Shown piece by piece: positions 36,936 through 46,925 of a DNA stretch of 64,000 bases. Location of the stretch: assembly GCF_000026945.1 (NCBI RefSeq), contig NC_012861.1:1-64000 (forward strand). The letters are read 5' to 3'. The position numbers were made by a program, and so were the translations under genes. Each line of letters opens with the position of its first letter. Within the stretch, counting starts at the first letter, position 1. The stretch is from Candida dubliniensis CD36. Lineage: Eukaryota; Ascomycota; Pichiomycetes; Serinales; Debaryomycetaceae. The notes under the pieces were generated by a model that saw nothing but the letters and a program-made list of their open reading frames with translations, had not been told where the DNA came from and did no database searches.

Positions 36936-38109
36936 CTACTGTTGCGATTGTTCAGATTGTTTCAATTTCTTCTCAATTTCTGCTTTCCAACCCTTTCTCT
37001 TTTGTCTTTCTTCGTAAGCCTGTTTGTTGGCTAAAACTCTGTTTACAATGAATTCAGTATTCATGTCGTCATACTTGTGCTTTCCTATTGTCTCGTAAAT
37101 AGTCGGATCTATCTCATCGTAGACACCTTGGTCAATCTCAGTTGGACCATGGTACACCTTAATAACCTTAGACTTGCCCAACTTGCTGAAGAACTCGGGT
37201 GTTGGGATATAAGGTGCACCCAATATTATTGCATCAACATATCTGCATTGCAAAACACATAAAGATCTTTCCAAAAGATTCATTATCGGGTAGTTTAACC
37301 CCTTGTATTGATTGACCTCAGCATCATCATGAATACCAACAACAACTTTGGCCCCCAACTTTTTTGCCTCTTGTTGTACAATCTTGAGTATCTCAATATG
37401 CCCTGGGTGAAACAAATCAAATCCACCGTCAATGTAAACAATATCACCAATTTCGGTCTTGGGACTCACAATCACTTCCAACTCGCCTCGATTCAAATAA
37501 ACACCAGATCCTGCATTCAACCCTGTTTCATCAGTGGCGTAGCGTTTGAATCTATCTAAATTGTCTTGGGTTAACAAGGTTTCAGTGGCTCTCAGAATCG
37601 CTGGATAGTGATGATCTTTGGACATCAACAACATTCTGCCAACCAAATCGGTAGTAGAAATGTTGGGGGTACGTTTAACAACAACAAATCTGCCCATATC
37701 CTTAACTACTTGATAGCAGTCTTCACCATTGGCGTCTGTTGTTATGTCATCTCCATGAACAACATAGGGACATCCATACTCATCCATAAATTTGGGATCA
37801 GTAACATATGGTGCGTTGGCAATTGCCCTCGTGGTCCATTTGCACGCTTCAACAGCAGTAATTCTCTCGTCCAATCTCATAACGGTGGGACCTTTATTGG
37901 CCAATATTTCTTCATCAGAGTGCACACCAACATACAATTCCTTACCCAATTGCCGTGCTTGTAACATTGCCCCTGCGTGGCCTAGTTCTTGTTAGTACTC
38001 AGGTCTTCATCACAACCACAAAAACAAAAAACATACCATGGTGAGCAAAATCAAAACACCCATCTATCCAAATTCTGCAATTTTCAATTCCCTCTGGTCT
38101 TTCGTACAT
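36936..38109 (-). CDS. ECT1: ethanolamine-phosphate cytidylyltransferase, one intron
   Basis: Exon 1 runs 38109-38037 (MYERPEGIENCRIWIDGCFDFAHH, then first base of Gly25); the intron is 38036-37982 (55 nt; donor GTATGT, branch TACTAAC, acceptor TAG); exon 2 runs 37981-36936. The product is 372 residues. Two cytidylyltransferase domains: the N-terminal nucleotide motif H-x-G-H is assembled across the splice as HHGHAG (23-28), with RTPNISTTDL near 130; the second domain has HPGH (216-219). It makes CDP-ethanolamine for phosphatidylethanolamine. Without the splice, neither first exon nor the first motif would be coded. Confidence 0.93.
37982..38036 (-). other. ECT1 intron
   Basis: 55 nt on the minus strand. 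Donor GTATGT, perfect branch site TACTAAC and acceptor TAG nine bases further. It restores the HHGHAG active-site motif with no frame error. Confidence 0.92.
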
Positions 38110-38246
38110 TGTTGTCAAGCCTGCTTTAACGAAAATGACAAAAAAAAAAAAAAAACTTGCAAGAGAAGGTCCAATGTGATTTATTATTTTTTGTTGTCCT
38201 AACAAAGGAGTGGTGTTCGCACACACGTCGTTTATATTACATAATC

Positions 38247-38942
38247 TTACATAAATCCTGATTCTTGTTGGCCAACTCTAATTGAATTGTCTGTTGTCTG
38301 CTTTTTTTTAAATAGTCCTCCGGACTTGACTGTTTGTGGTTGGGCTATCCCCTGTCTTGAGCTGTCACCATAAGTTCCTGCTGTCATTCGGGCACCAACA
38401 TAACTCACACCCTGGTCTGACGCTTTATGCTTAAGCATTTTCTCTAGATAAACATAAACCATCCCTGCATTTCTAGTCGAACATGCATGCAACCAACCAA
38501 AAAAACTACCAATCACCGGAGGGAACGTTATCAACAAATCAATCAAAATGTTTGTTTGTAGTTTTGCAATTAGCGTATTAGGCAAATTGTAGTTTTTCTG
38601 TGCAATGTTAATCACTCTAGCATGAACCCCATACATGATTAGTGGACCCAACACTGGAAATATCAAAACTACCAAAGGCGCTAACCCTAAACCACAGTCT
38701 AACCCCACTGCACAACTCCCTAAAAAGCACTTGTCATCAGTCCATGCTTGTGATTGGATCTTTTTCCATACTTGCTGATCATGTTTCGTTGCTAAATCTT
38801 TGGGAAGACGACGTTTATTTCCATTCTCATCCTCAAAGGGGTTAATCTTCGCATTCCAATGCTCTTCCCCGTATTCGTTAAAATAATCCATCACAACATC
38901 ATATCCGGGGATGTTTTCCAATTGATCTTGAATTTGTGACAT
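38247..38942 (-). CDS. DUF4112 membrane protein
   Basis: 231 residues. Polar N-terminus; then a DUF4112-like region FLGSCAVGLDCGLGLAPLVVLIFPVLGPLIMYGVHARVINIA and NILIDLLITFPPVIGSFFGWLHACSTRNAGMVYVYLEKML, two hydrophobic hairpins with Asp at the turn. The C-terminus is polar. Family function is unknown; fungal and bacterial members are probable membrane proteins. Runs back to back with CWC24, whose stop is about 70 bp beyond this start. Confidence 0.75.
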   Translation of the reverse strand: MSQIQDQLENIPGYDVVMDYFNEYGEEHWNAKINPFEDENGNKRRLPKDLATKHDQQVWKKIQSQAWTDDKCFLGSCAVGLDCGLGLAPLVVLIFPVLGPLIMYGVHARVINIAQKNYNLPNTLIAKLQTNILIDLLITFPPVIGSFFGWLHACSTRNAGMVYVYLEKMLKHKASDQGVSYVGARMTAGTYGDSSRQGIAQPQTVKSGGLFKKKQTTDNSIRVGQQESGFM

Positions 38943-39012
38943 GTCGATTAGTGTAAAAAAAAAAAAAAAAAAGTGATGAAAAAAAAAATGATGGAAAAAT
39001 ACCTTGCGCGGG

Positions 39013-39648
39013 CTAACTTAATTTGTCTGGATTTACAGGTATCATATTTCCATTGGTTTCCTTGTGGCATATATAACACGTTCCCTTCTTTTTAGTTTTA
39101 TATCGGTCTAAGAAACAGGCCTTACAAAATACATGTCCGCACCCAGTCTTTATTGGTGATTTATAGTCGCCCTTACACAAGACACATTTAAATGGAATAG
39201 CTTCTTTCTCCTTAACCTCCTTTTGCCCACCAACTTCCCAGTCTTTCTTAATGGGAATTCTTTGCTTTGATTCATCTCGTACGTGAAGAAATTTACATGT
39301 ATCACCATACCCACAATACCCCGTCTGTTGAAAATCCTTGCACACGTCTGGCTGGAAATCGGTTATAATGGTGGTTTTGATATTTGCTGCAAGCGGTTTT
39401 AATTCTCCCTTTTTTGATTTCCGAGAAACTACCTCAACCGCTGCATCATCGCTAGCAGATTTTGATGAAGGGATTTCTGGTGATAATTGGGGCAACACCA
39501 CCGGTTTTTTTTGTACGTCGGATTTCTTAGTTATGACTGTATTCTTTTTCTTTACCTGAGTAGTAGAAACATCATCACTGGTTTCATTTATGTCATCTAT
39601 CTTCCGTTTGGACACCCGGGAATCTTTTATGACCCTCTTTTTAAACAT
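39013..39648 (-). CDS. CWC24: splicing factor Cwc24 (CCCH plus RING)
   Basis: 211 residues. CCCH finger: VCKDFQQTGYCGYGDTCKFLHVRDE (C-x8-C-x5-C-x3-H). RING-like finger near the end: FKCVLCKGDYKSPIKTGCGHVFCKACFLDRYKTKKKGTCYICHKETNG. This order (CCCH then RING) is that of Cwc24 (RNF113-type), which binds the 5' splice site in the spliceosome before Prp2 acts. Basic N-terminal region is variable. Start codon is followed by MFKKRVIK, a good fit. Confidence 0.92.
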   Translation of the reverse strand: MFKKRVIKDSRVSKRKIDDINETSDDVSTTQVKKKNTVITKKSDVQKKPVVLPQLSPEIPSSKSASDDAAVEVVSRKSKKGELKPLAANIKTTIITDFQPDVCKDFQQTGYCGYGDTCKFLHVRDESKQRIPIKKDWEVGGQKEVKEKEAIPFKCVLCKGDYKSPIKTGCGHVFCKACFLDRYKTKKKGTCYICHKETNGNMIPVNPDKLS

Positions 39649-39675
39649 GGAGCTCTATTAGTAATGAAAGATCGA

Positions 39676-39678
<3 letters not shown>

Positions 39679-39715
<37 letters not shown>
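39679..39715 (+). repeat. 37-base T tract
   Basis: Thirty-seven consecutive T between the divergent CWC24 and JAC1 starts, the longest homopolymer in the window. It may stiffen or exclude nucleosomes at the shared promoter. Confidence 0.9.
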
Positions 39716-39817
39716 CTTGAAAATTCCGTGCTAAATCCTTTTTCAACACCAATTTTTTTTTCTTTTGCTACAACACCGATCTGGTCAACAGGTCTTTGTC
39801 TATCATACACCCAATCA

Positions 39818-40456
39818 ATGCTTACACGATTCATTGGCATAACAAGGTCTGGGATCTGTCGGACATATCTGACAGCTTCCACTAAATCATTTTATGAATT
39901 GTTTCCGAAAAATTTTCCACATGGTGGCCCCCCACAAGATTCATTTATTGTGAACGACAAATCCTTACGTCGAGAGTATCGTTCGCTACAGAGTGAAAGC
40001 CACCCGGACATTTCGTCAGATACTATTAAATCTTCAAACATAAACAGAGCTTATACCACTTTGAAGAATCCGTATACCCGCATCGCCCATTTCATCCACT
40101 TGAAACTGCCGGACCATGTAAATATCACCGACGATGCAGTGGCCAAGCAACTAATCAAGAATTACCAAAAGAAATCCATGGAAGCGTCAATGAACTATAA
40201 GGAGATGCTAATGCAGGTAATGGAAGCCCACGAGCAACTAGAATTAGCAGAACTGGAAAACGAATTGGAAACGTTGGGGGCCGAAAATGATGAGCGTATA
40301 AGATCCACCGAAGAAAAGATCAACCAGTCACTAAAACATACTTCTATAGACTGGGAAGAGTTGATGATGGATGCTATCCAGCTAAAGTATTGGGTTAATA
40401 TACAAAATGGAATCAAAGATTGGGAGCCCGGTAAGCCAGTCCATCTAACTCATTAA
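39818..40456 (+). CDS. JAC1: mitochondrial J-protein Jac1 (HscB)
   Basis: 212 residues from the ATG at 39818 (MLTRFIGITRSGICRTYL, a presequence-like basic start). J domain with HPD at residues 62-64 (YRSLQSESHPDI, then INRAYTTLKNPYTRIAHF). The C-terminal three-helix part (LMQVMEAHEQLELAELENELETL, MMDAIQLKYWVNIQNGIKDWEPG) fits the Isu-binding domain. Jac1 presents the Isu scaffold to the Hsp70 Ssq1 for iron-sulfur cluster transfer. Confidence 0.92.
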   Translation: MLTRFIGITRSGICRTYLTASTKSFYELFPKNFPHGGPPQDSFIVNDKSLRREYRSLQSESHPDISSDTIKSSNINRAYTTLKNPYTRIAHFIHLKLPDHVNITDDAVAKQLIKNYQKKSMEASMNYKEMLMQVMEAHEQLELAELENELETLGAENDERIRSTEEKINQSLKHTSIDWEELMMDAIQLKYWVNIQNGIKDWEPGKPVHLTH

Positions 40457-40535
40457 GTAGGCTATTATTACCTCTTTATATTTATTATTATACACACACA
40501 CACACACGTTAAGTATTCTTTCCTTTTATATGTTT

Positions 40536-41420
40536 CTACTCGCTGGCCATTGTTCGATCGTCGTCTTCATTTTCCACTTCATCTTCCTCATCCTCGTCAT
40601 CCTCATCCATCTCTTCATCTTCATCTAAGTAGCTAATTGGAACATTATATTCACACGAATCATACTCTTGCTTTTCGTCTTCTGTTTTCGGATGCATTCT
40701 TAGCCATTTCATTCTTGGACCGGTGGCACTTAATTCATTGATTTTAAACCCAAACAATTTTAGTCCAAAATCGTTCTGACTAAACTTTGTTATTCTTATT
40801 CTACACTGATTCTCGATCTCGGGAAACATTTTCACCAATAGTCCAGGAAACGTCGTTCCAAAGAATGCACCATCAATATTTAAATACCTTGAGCTCGAAG
40901 GAATATAGATATCATTACAGCAAGGGCAAAATAATCTTACTGTTTCTTGTCCTGGAACATCAGTCGACCCAACAGGAATCAAATGCATACCGTCACAGAA
41001 ATATCTTGGACAAGAGCCAAAGTCGTTTCTCTCAAACTTGGATGCCATCGCAGTTAGGCCCTGTTTGGAGACTATGTATCTGGCATGGATTAAACCATAT
41101 AATAATTCTGCAGAATGTGCCAATAACGCCTTATTGGGCAATTCTGATGCATTTCGTTTGCTTGTACCATTTCGTGAATCATTATTATTACTGTTAGTGG
41201 TGTTTGTATTGTCGTTGTTATGATCTTCTGCCGTCTCGACTTGGTAATCCAATATGGTGTATAATGCTTCTCTATAATAAGGTACTTGCAGAGACAATCC
41301 GGTTAGATTGAAATCATCTTCAATAAAGTCCTGTGACACTTGCACAAAATAATCGTGACCAAACAATTCACAAAACTGTTGTATCCAAGGTATATAGTCT
41401 TCTTCTGGATCGCTAGGCAT
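40536..41420 (-). CDS. CKB1: casein kinase II beta subunit
   Basis: 294 residues: IPWIQQFCELFGHDYFVQV, FNLTGLS, YGLIHARYIVSKQGLTAMASKFERNDFGSCPRYFCDG and CPCC, with zinc ligands at C137, C142, C165 and C168, and FFGTTFPGLLVKMFPEI. The long acidic C-terminus (DEDEEMDEDDEDEEDEVENEDDD) marks it as CKB1 rather than CKB2. An Asn-rich insert lies at about 65-85. Residue 44 is encoded by CTG (41291-41289); Ser rather than Leu is expected there in this genetic code. It is the regulatory subunit of the CK2 tetramer. Confidence 0.93.
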   Translation of the reverse strand: MPSDPEEDYIPWIQQFCELFGHDYFVQVSQDFIEDDFNLTGLSLQVPYYREALYTILDYQVETAEDHNNDNTNTTNSNNNDSRNGTSKRNASELPNKALLAHSAELLYGLIHARYIVSKQGLTAMASKFERNDFGSCPRYFCDGMHLIPVGSTDVPGQETVRLFCPCCNDIYIPSSSRYLNIDGAFFGTTFPGLLVKMFPEIENQCRIRITKFSQNDFGLKLFGFKINELSATGPRMKWLRMHPKTEDEKQEYDSCEYNVPISYLDEDEEMDEDDEDEEDEVENEDDDRTMASE

Positions 41421-41825
41421 TGTAGTTGATATTGTCGAGTCTAGGTTACGGCAATGCTATGTTAATCTCTATTTTTTCTTTTTTTTTTTCCGTTCTTGTT
41501 TTTATCCCCCCAAAAAAAAAAAAAATGGAAACTTGTGGTTACGAAGTTGTGGATGAACAAAATGAATACACCAATATTATGCCTTCAGTAAATGGCCACT
41601 AAAAAAATAAACGACTAATGAACACCACCAAGGCTATTGTAAAAGGGTTTCTCTTTCGATTGTTTTTGTCGATGCTTAAGGGAACTTGAGGCAAGAAAAT
41701 TTTTTTTCTTCTTTTCTCGCTGATTATTGTGAGAATTAGTGTATGTGTAAAAAGAGAGAGCTCTTGAAAAAAAAAAAAAAAAAAGAGAACACTAGTCATT
41801 CTTCAACAGACGAGTCCCGTACCAA

Positions 41826-42425
41826 ATGCTCTTACCTGATTTACATCCATATACCATACTATTATCGATTTTTATTGTGCTCCTATTAAAGCAATTGGTG
41901 GCATCTATTGGCAAATCCACAATCAAAGAGTTTGTTTGGTTGGTGTATTTAAAGGTTTCCTCAAATCAATCTATAAAGACTTACAACTCTAAACAACATG
42001 AATTGCACGAAACAAACAAAGAGAAACGAGCAATCAGTGCCCAGGATGAATATGCAAAGTGGACCAAATTAAATCGTCAAGCCGACAAATTGTCAGCCGA
42101 GTTGCAAAAGCTCAATCAAGAAATCCAGCAGCAAAAAGCATCTATTGATAAAGTTAGCAACGCATTGTTATTGGTGTTGACCACTTTACCAATATGGGTT
42201 GCCAGAGTCTTGTACAGAAATACTCATTTATTTTACATAAGACAGGGCATCTTTCCAAAATATGTTGAATGGGTGTTGGCTTTACCATTTTTGCCCAACG
42301 GTGCCGTTGGATTGACCATTTGGATGTTTGCGGTTAACTCAGTTGTGAGCAACTTTGCATTTTTAGTTAGCTTTCCGTTTGCAAAGAAAGTTTCAAAGCC
42401 AGTTAGAGATACAAAGATTGAATAG
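41826..42425 (+). CDS. GET1: tail-anchored protein receptor subunit Get1
   Basis: 199 residues: a transmembrane helix near the N-terminus (YTILLSIFIVLLLKQLVASIG), a cytosolic coiled coil (TNKEKRAISAQDEYAKWTKLNRQADKLSAELQKLNQEI), then helices IDKVSNALLLVLTTLPIWVARVLYR and VEWVLALPFLPNGAVGLTIWMFAVNSVVSNFAFLV. This is the Get1/WRB pattern, including the WTKLNRQ coil that binds the ATPase Get3. With Get2 it receives tail-anchored proteins at the ER. Start ATG at 41826 is the only reasonable one. Confidence 0.92.
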   Translation: MLLPDLHPYTILLSIFIVLLLKQLVASIGKSTIKEFVWLVYLKVSSNQSIKTYNSKQHELHETNKEKRAISAQDEYAKWTKLNRQADKLSAELQKLNQEIQQQKASIDKVSNALLLVLTTLPIWVARVLYRNTHLFYIRQGIFPKYVEWVLALPFLPNGAVGLTIWMFAVNSVVSNFAFLVSFPFAKKVSKPVRDTKIE

Positions 42426-42453
42426 TTTTTGTTGAACTAGTGTATGTATCAAC

Positions 42454-45260
42454 CTATATTAAATCAAGTAGTTCTTGACCTCTTTTTTTCATTGCAGCTT
42501 CCAAATCATTACTGCTATCAAACTTGTAGGTGAAAATCTTTTCTGTGACCTTATCTTCCTCATAGGAAATTTTCAGCTTCTTTGCTAAACTCATCAAACC
42601 GACATCCATACCCTTTTCAACACCAACACCATAATACCACGAGTCTATAGTTTTGACCCAGCACTGCAAGTCTATAGAGTAACCATAAACATCATTTGTG
42701 GTATCTAAAAGAACCAAGGGCGAACCATCTTTGGGATTGATTTCTAATCCCTTAACAATAGGACTAACCACAGTTTTGTCGTTAATCTCATAATTATTGA
42801 GTATTGCAGCAACTGATACCCCATTCATAATCACTTTCATTGCTTTTAAGTTCCAACTGTAAAATAGGCCCGAGCTGGTTAAAACCAATAAATAACCCTG
42901 ATTATGTCTCATAGTAACAACACTTTCTCCCAACTCAAACGTCGGGCACTTATAGCTACCGGTGCTGGCTGAGATTACTTGTACACTTCCATGGAACGAA
43001 CAAAAAACATAGTATTTCAAAACATCGTTCAAGATTATCGGAAGTACGTGCTGCACCCTGAAAGGAAAAAACAACGAATACTCCCTTTTATCCTTTCCTT
43101 CTTCCGTCACAATGACTTTTGTAGCATCATCAAAATCTCTATCGCTGCTATCGTCATCCCATGGTTTCCCGTTCCGTACTTCTATAGTAGTACGTACTCT
43201 TTTTGAGGTTTGTCCGAATACTTCATTTTCCTTTCTCATATGCTCAAAAACCCTAAAAACAACAGAAAAAACCAAATCTTCATCAATCTCAACTGCAGTG
43301 CTGGACGATATTTCAGCCAGTATATCCTTGTGTTTGCTATGGGTTTTATAAATCTTATTAATCTCAATGTTTTGCAAAGTATGGTTATTGAATAACCCCT
43401 CTGGCAAACTGCTTACATACTTGAATGAGTTTGGATACTTCGATTCCATCAACTTTCTTTTGCGGCGGTTTCTCTGTCTTTTCAATGCTGCATCTGAAAC
43501 CAGGTTTGCATTTGCTATCACATTGTCGCCAATTTCATCATTATCATTATTTTCCTCAACTTCAATCTCATTTGACCCAGACTCAGTTTTCTTTTTAATC
43601 CCGTGGACAGTAGTTTGAACTCCCAGTTTGGGCAACAAATAAGCTGCTTGCGATATTTTCGAATTGAATTTTATTCTACGTTTCTTTTCTAACGGTTTCT
43701 GCACCACATTCTTGGGGGTAGCAGATGCTGAAACTAGAAAGGGAGCAACACGTTTTTTGCCTGACTTTGTCATTGTCACAGTTTGTTTACGAAGCTTTTC
43801 CATATCAATGGCTGCACTTGCTGGCGTGGCAATATGCTGAGTCTGTTCTGGCTTTGCCTCTTGCTTTTCAGTTAAATCATGAATAGGCATCATTCTCCGA
43901 ATCGAGATAGCTCTTGCATCTTTTGATTGTTCTTCCAACCGTAATTGCTCTACACTTTCAGGTAGAATTGTACTCTCTCTATCGGCACCATACCTATTCA
44001 ACTGCTGATCAATCAAATCTTCCTTGACAGAATGGCCCAATTCCCCACTTGCAAACCTGATGCCAGTAATAGAGCCATCCAAGCAACTAAAGTAGAGGGT
44101 TTCGCCATCAGGCGACCAGCAAATATCCGTGATTGAATTGTCAACAATGTCCAGACATACTACTATTGGCCGTGAATTGCAAGTTGACCAAACTGCTAAC
44201 GTCCGGTCTTGACCACCAGTTGCAACCACTGTTTGAAATTTGATTTCTTCGTTAGCTGGAGTATCACCAATCTGAAACAAACTTGGGGAAAACGAACAAA
44301 CTTCGACAGGCGCTTCATGGCCAATTAACGATATGTCACTACCCCAATTACCACGATTTATTATAGCCACGGAAGGAACAGGCCCATTGGTTGCATTTGG
44401 AACAGCTATATGTTGGCCATCCGGTGACCAACTCATTCTCCTGAAATACGATGTCAAGGGCGACTTCCTAAAAGGATCAACAACAACATGCTCCATTTGA
44501 AACTCATAATTATTGTATTCGTTTAGCTTTTTGTAATAGCGGAAAATCCTCACTGTTCGATCATCAGAAGCAGTAGCAAAAAACTTGTTTGCTGGATCGA
44601 AAACTATCCCCTTGACCATGGATTGATGTATGTCGTATCTCTTGATTTTTTCAAAAGTCAAGGCATTCCAAATAATAACTGATCTATCCAATCCAACAGT
44701 AACTAATAAATTGCCATCGGGAGACCAACAAATATCCTGGATGTCATTATCATGGGCAACCAATCTTTTCCGAACTGTCCAATGTTCTAGATCATGTTCG
44801 TCCGTACCAAACAGTTTGGCTATTTGTGTATTATCTTTTTCCCAAATTAAACAAATCTTATCATCTGAACCCAGGGCAAGCCACCTACCGTCAGGCGAAA
44901 ACTTCAAGGAAGTGACAACACCGTTATGTCTAGACATAGAACAAAGTGGGCGTCGCAAAGATTTGTCAGGCAACAATTCCTCTAGTTTGGTGGAAGCCAG
45001 ATCTTTCTTGGATTTGTAAGGTTGATCTGCCATTTTATAAAACAGAGTAATTGTAGATAAATCCCAAATCTTGACATTCCCATCTAACCCCCCTGACGCT
45101 AGTCTGGTCCCGTCTTTATTTATTGTCACCGCATAACACTCCACAGTTTTGTTTTCCGCTATAATTGGGTTTTGTTAGTTGAAAAGACATCCATAAAATT
45201 TTTTTTCATTGTTACAAACATACTTTTATGTCCAAACCATGGTATTTTTAATATCTGCAT
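42454..45260 (-). CDS. HIR1: histone regulator Hir1, one intron
   Basis: Exon 1 runs 45260-45224 (MQILKIPWFGHK plus first base of codon 13), intron 45223-45159 (65 nt, donor GTATGT, branch ACTAAC, acceptor TAG), exon 2 45158-42454; 913 residues. The spliced N-terminus ([23 protein letters not shown]) matches Hir1. WD40 repeats fill the first half (LASGGLDGNVKIWDL, GVVTSLKFSPDGRWLALGSDDKICLIWE, DIQDICWSPDGNLLVTVGLDRSVIIWNA), then a basic linker and the Hira-type C-terminal domain. With Hir2 and Hpc2 it deposits H3-H4 outside S phase and represses histone genes. Confidence 0.92.
45159..45223 (-). other. HIR1 intron
   Basis: 65 nt on the minus strand; donor GTATGT, branch region AACTAAC and acceptor TAG. 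Joining 45224 to 45158 gives the codon ACG and an unbroken HIR1 N-terminus. Confidence 0.88.
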
Positions 45261-45449
45261 GATTTGTTATGTATGTATCTAGTTGCTTAAAAGCATGTTA
45301 TTTTGGCGTTTATTTTTTTTTTTTTTTTTTTTTTTTTTTGTTGATGGTGTTTTGTAATGCGACTCGTTTTAACAAACTCCTGATAAATATACATTAAGAT
45401 AGAGGTACAATAAATCTAAATAAGCCAGCTGATACATGCGAAACTGTAC

Positions 45450-46925
45450 TTACAATCCAAACTCGATTCTGACAGCCTTACCAAACTTCTCTAAACCTAC
45501 AACCAACTGATCCAAAGGAACTGCAGCATAAGTACCTCTGAAAAATATGTGGGTTTTGTGTGATGGGTTTGCTGGCAAATTCTTTTGAGGAGGAGATGAC
45601 TGGCCCTCTGCTTTGAACCATGACCCTGGAGCCAATAAACATCCTTGCTTAATTGCTTGCTCGTGTACTGCAGCTTCAACTTTCAAGGGATCTTCTAAAA
45701 ACTCTTTATACTTTGGATGTTTGGATGCATCAAGTGTGACAGTGAAAAACATACCTGCTACTGGTGGGTTAAAAGACGAAACTTCTTTTGGAACGAATTC
45801 ATCCAAGGCATCAATTGCAACATCTCGTTTGTGAGTATACTCTGCCCTTAAACCAATAAGCCAATCCAAGTAACCAGAATGTCCCCATTTGCGCAACAAT
45901 GCATTGGCCAAGGTCTCCGAAAACCCAGATGGATTTTGCACAGACACTTCATGCAAACGAACATATCTCTCCAACAAGTCCTTTTGAGCAACAATCCAAC
46001 CCAATCTCAACCCAGGAGCAAGGACTTTTGAAAACGAATCCAATCTCACAACTCTACCCTCAACATCAAGGGAAATAAAAGAAGGAACCAATGCTTTTAA
46101 AAATTCATCGTGATCATGAACAGCCTTACCTTCTCTTGCTGCCTTGTCCTTAGTGTATGGTTCCATCTGCAAAAAGTAGTAAGGCTCATCCTCAATAATT
46201 AAAAAGTCGTATTTACAGGCAATGTCATAGATTTGTTTCCTTCTTTCCGCACTTAATGAAGAACCAGTAGGGTTTTGCCCCGTACAAATTGTATACAAGA
46301 ATTTGGGTTTGTTGCCGACCCAGCGACTCATTAATTCCTCTAATTTCTCCGGAATTATACCAAATTCATCCATCGTAACTGGAACAGTATTGACACCTTG
46401 TCCATTGGCAGATTCAAGAGCCGAGGAAAAAGTGTATTCTTCTACCAAGATGGAATCCCCTTTACTACAAAAGGTTCTCAAAGTGCTATCCCAAGCTTCA
46501 GTGTTTCCTACCGAAACAACCACATCCCAATTCTCATAAGGAACTTTATGGACCATGTCGGTATGTTCTCTAATGAACTGAAGAAACTCAGGCAGACCAA
46601 AAGTGCTACCATATTGTAAACTTCTTGCCAACTCAATTTGATCCGGAATGTTATCAGCAGCTCTTTTGAAGACCTCGATTGTGGTTTTATTCTCTCCGTC
46701 AATAGGTGCACCAATTCCACCACTAAACGAAGGTGTGGGAACATCAGCAGTCACCTTTTCAAATGGGAAATAATCCGACAAGGGCAAACCACCTCCCAAA
46801 AATGTAATACCAGGTTGTTTGTAGTATTTGAAAATACCTTTCAATGGTGAAGTCTGTCTTGCTTTGGATTCATTTGATAACAAATGTGTCAAATCTTTAG
46901 CCTGTGGTTTTGTATCGCTAGTCAT
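45450..46925 (-). CDS. ARO8: aromatic aminotransferase Aro8
   Basis: 491 residues of fold type I aminotransferase: FLGGGLPLSDYFPFE near the N-terminus, ARSLQYGSTFGLPEFLQFIREH, VVSVGNTEAWDSTLRTFCSKGDSILVEEYTFSSA, YTICTGQNPTGSSLSAERRKQIYDIACKYDFLIIEDEPYYFL, and the lysine motif RLDSFSKVLAPGLRLGW. Aro8 transfers amino groups among aromatic amino acids and 2-oxo acids, in Phe/Tyr/Trp synthesis and catabolism. The upstream region has GATAAG-type words at 47161-47166 and 47386-47391 (in opposite orientation), which could serve nitrogen control. Confidence 0.92.
   Translation of the reverse strand: MTSDTKPQAKDLTHLLSNESKARQTSPLKGIFKYYKQPGITFLGGGLPLSDYFPFEKVTADVPTPSFSGGIGAPIDGENKTTIEVFKRAADNIPDQIELARSLQYGSTFGLPEFLQFIREHTDMVHKVPYENWDVVVSVGNTEAWDSTLRTFCSKGDSILVEEYTFSSALESANGQGVNTVPVTMDEFGIIPEKLEELMSRWVGNKPKFLYTICTGQNPTGSSLSAERRKQIYDIACKYDFLIIEDEPYYFLQMEPYTKDKAAREGKAVHDHDEFLKALVPSFISLDVEGRVVRLDSFSKVLAPGLRLGWIVAQKDLLERYVRLHEVSVQNPSGFSETLANALLRKWGHSGYLDWLIGLRAEYTHKRDVAIDALDEFVPKEVSSFNPPVAGMFFTVTLDASKHPKYKEFLEDPLKVEAAVHEQAIKQGCLLAPGSWFKAEGQSSPPQKNLPANPSHKTHIFFRGTYAAVPLDQLVVGLEKFGKAVRIEFGL

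Noticed and set aside
41599..41799. 66-codon frame between CKB1 and GET1
   Set aside because: Overlaps a homopolymer and has phenylalanine runs made by it.
42979..43618. Plus-strand frames opposite HIR1
   Set aside because: Antisense shadows of a well-supported coding exon.
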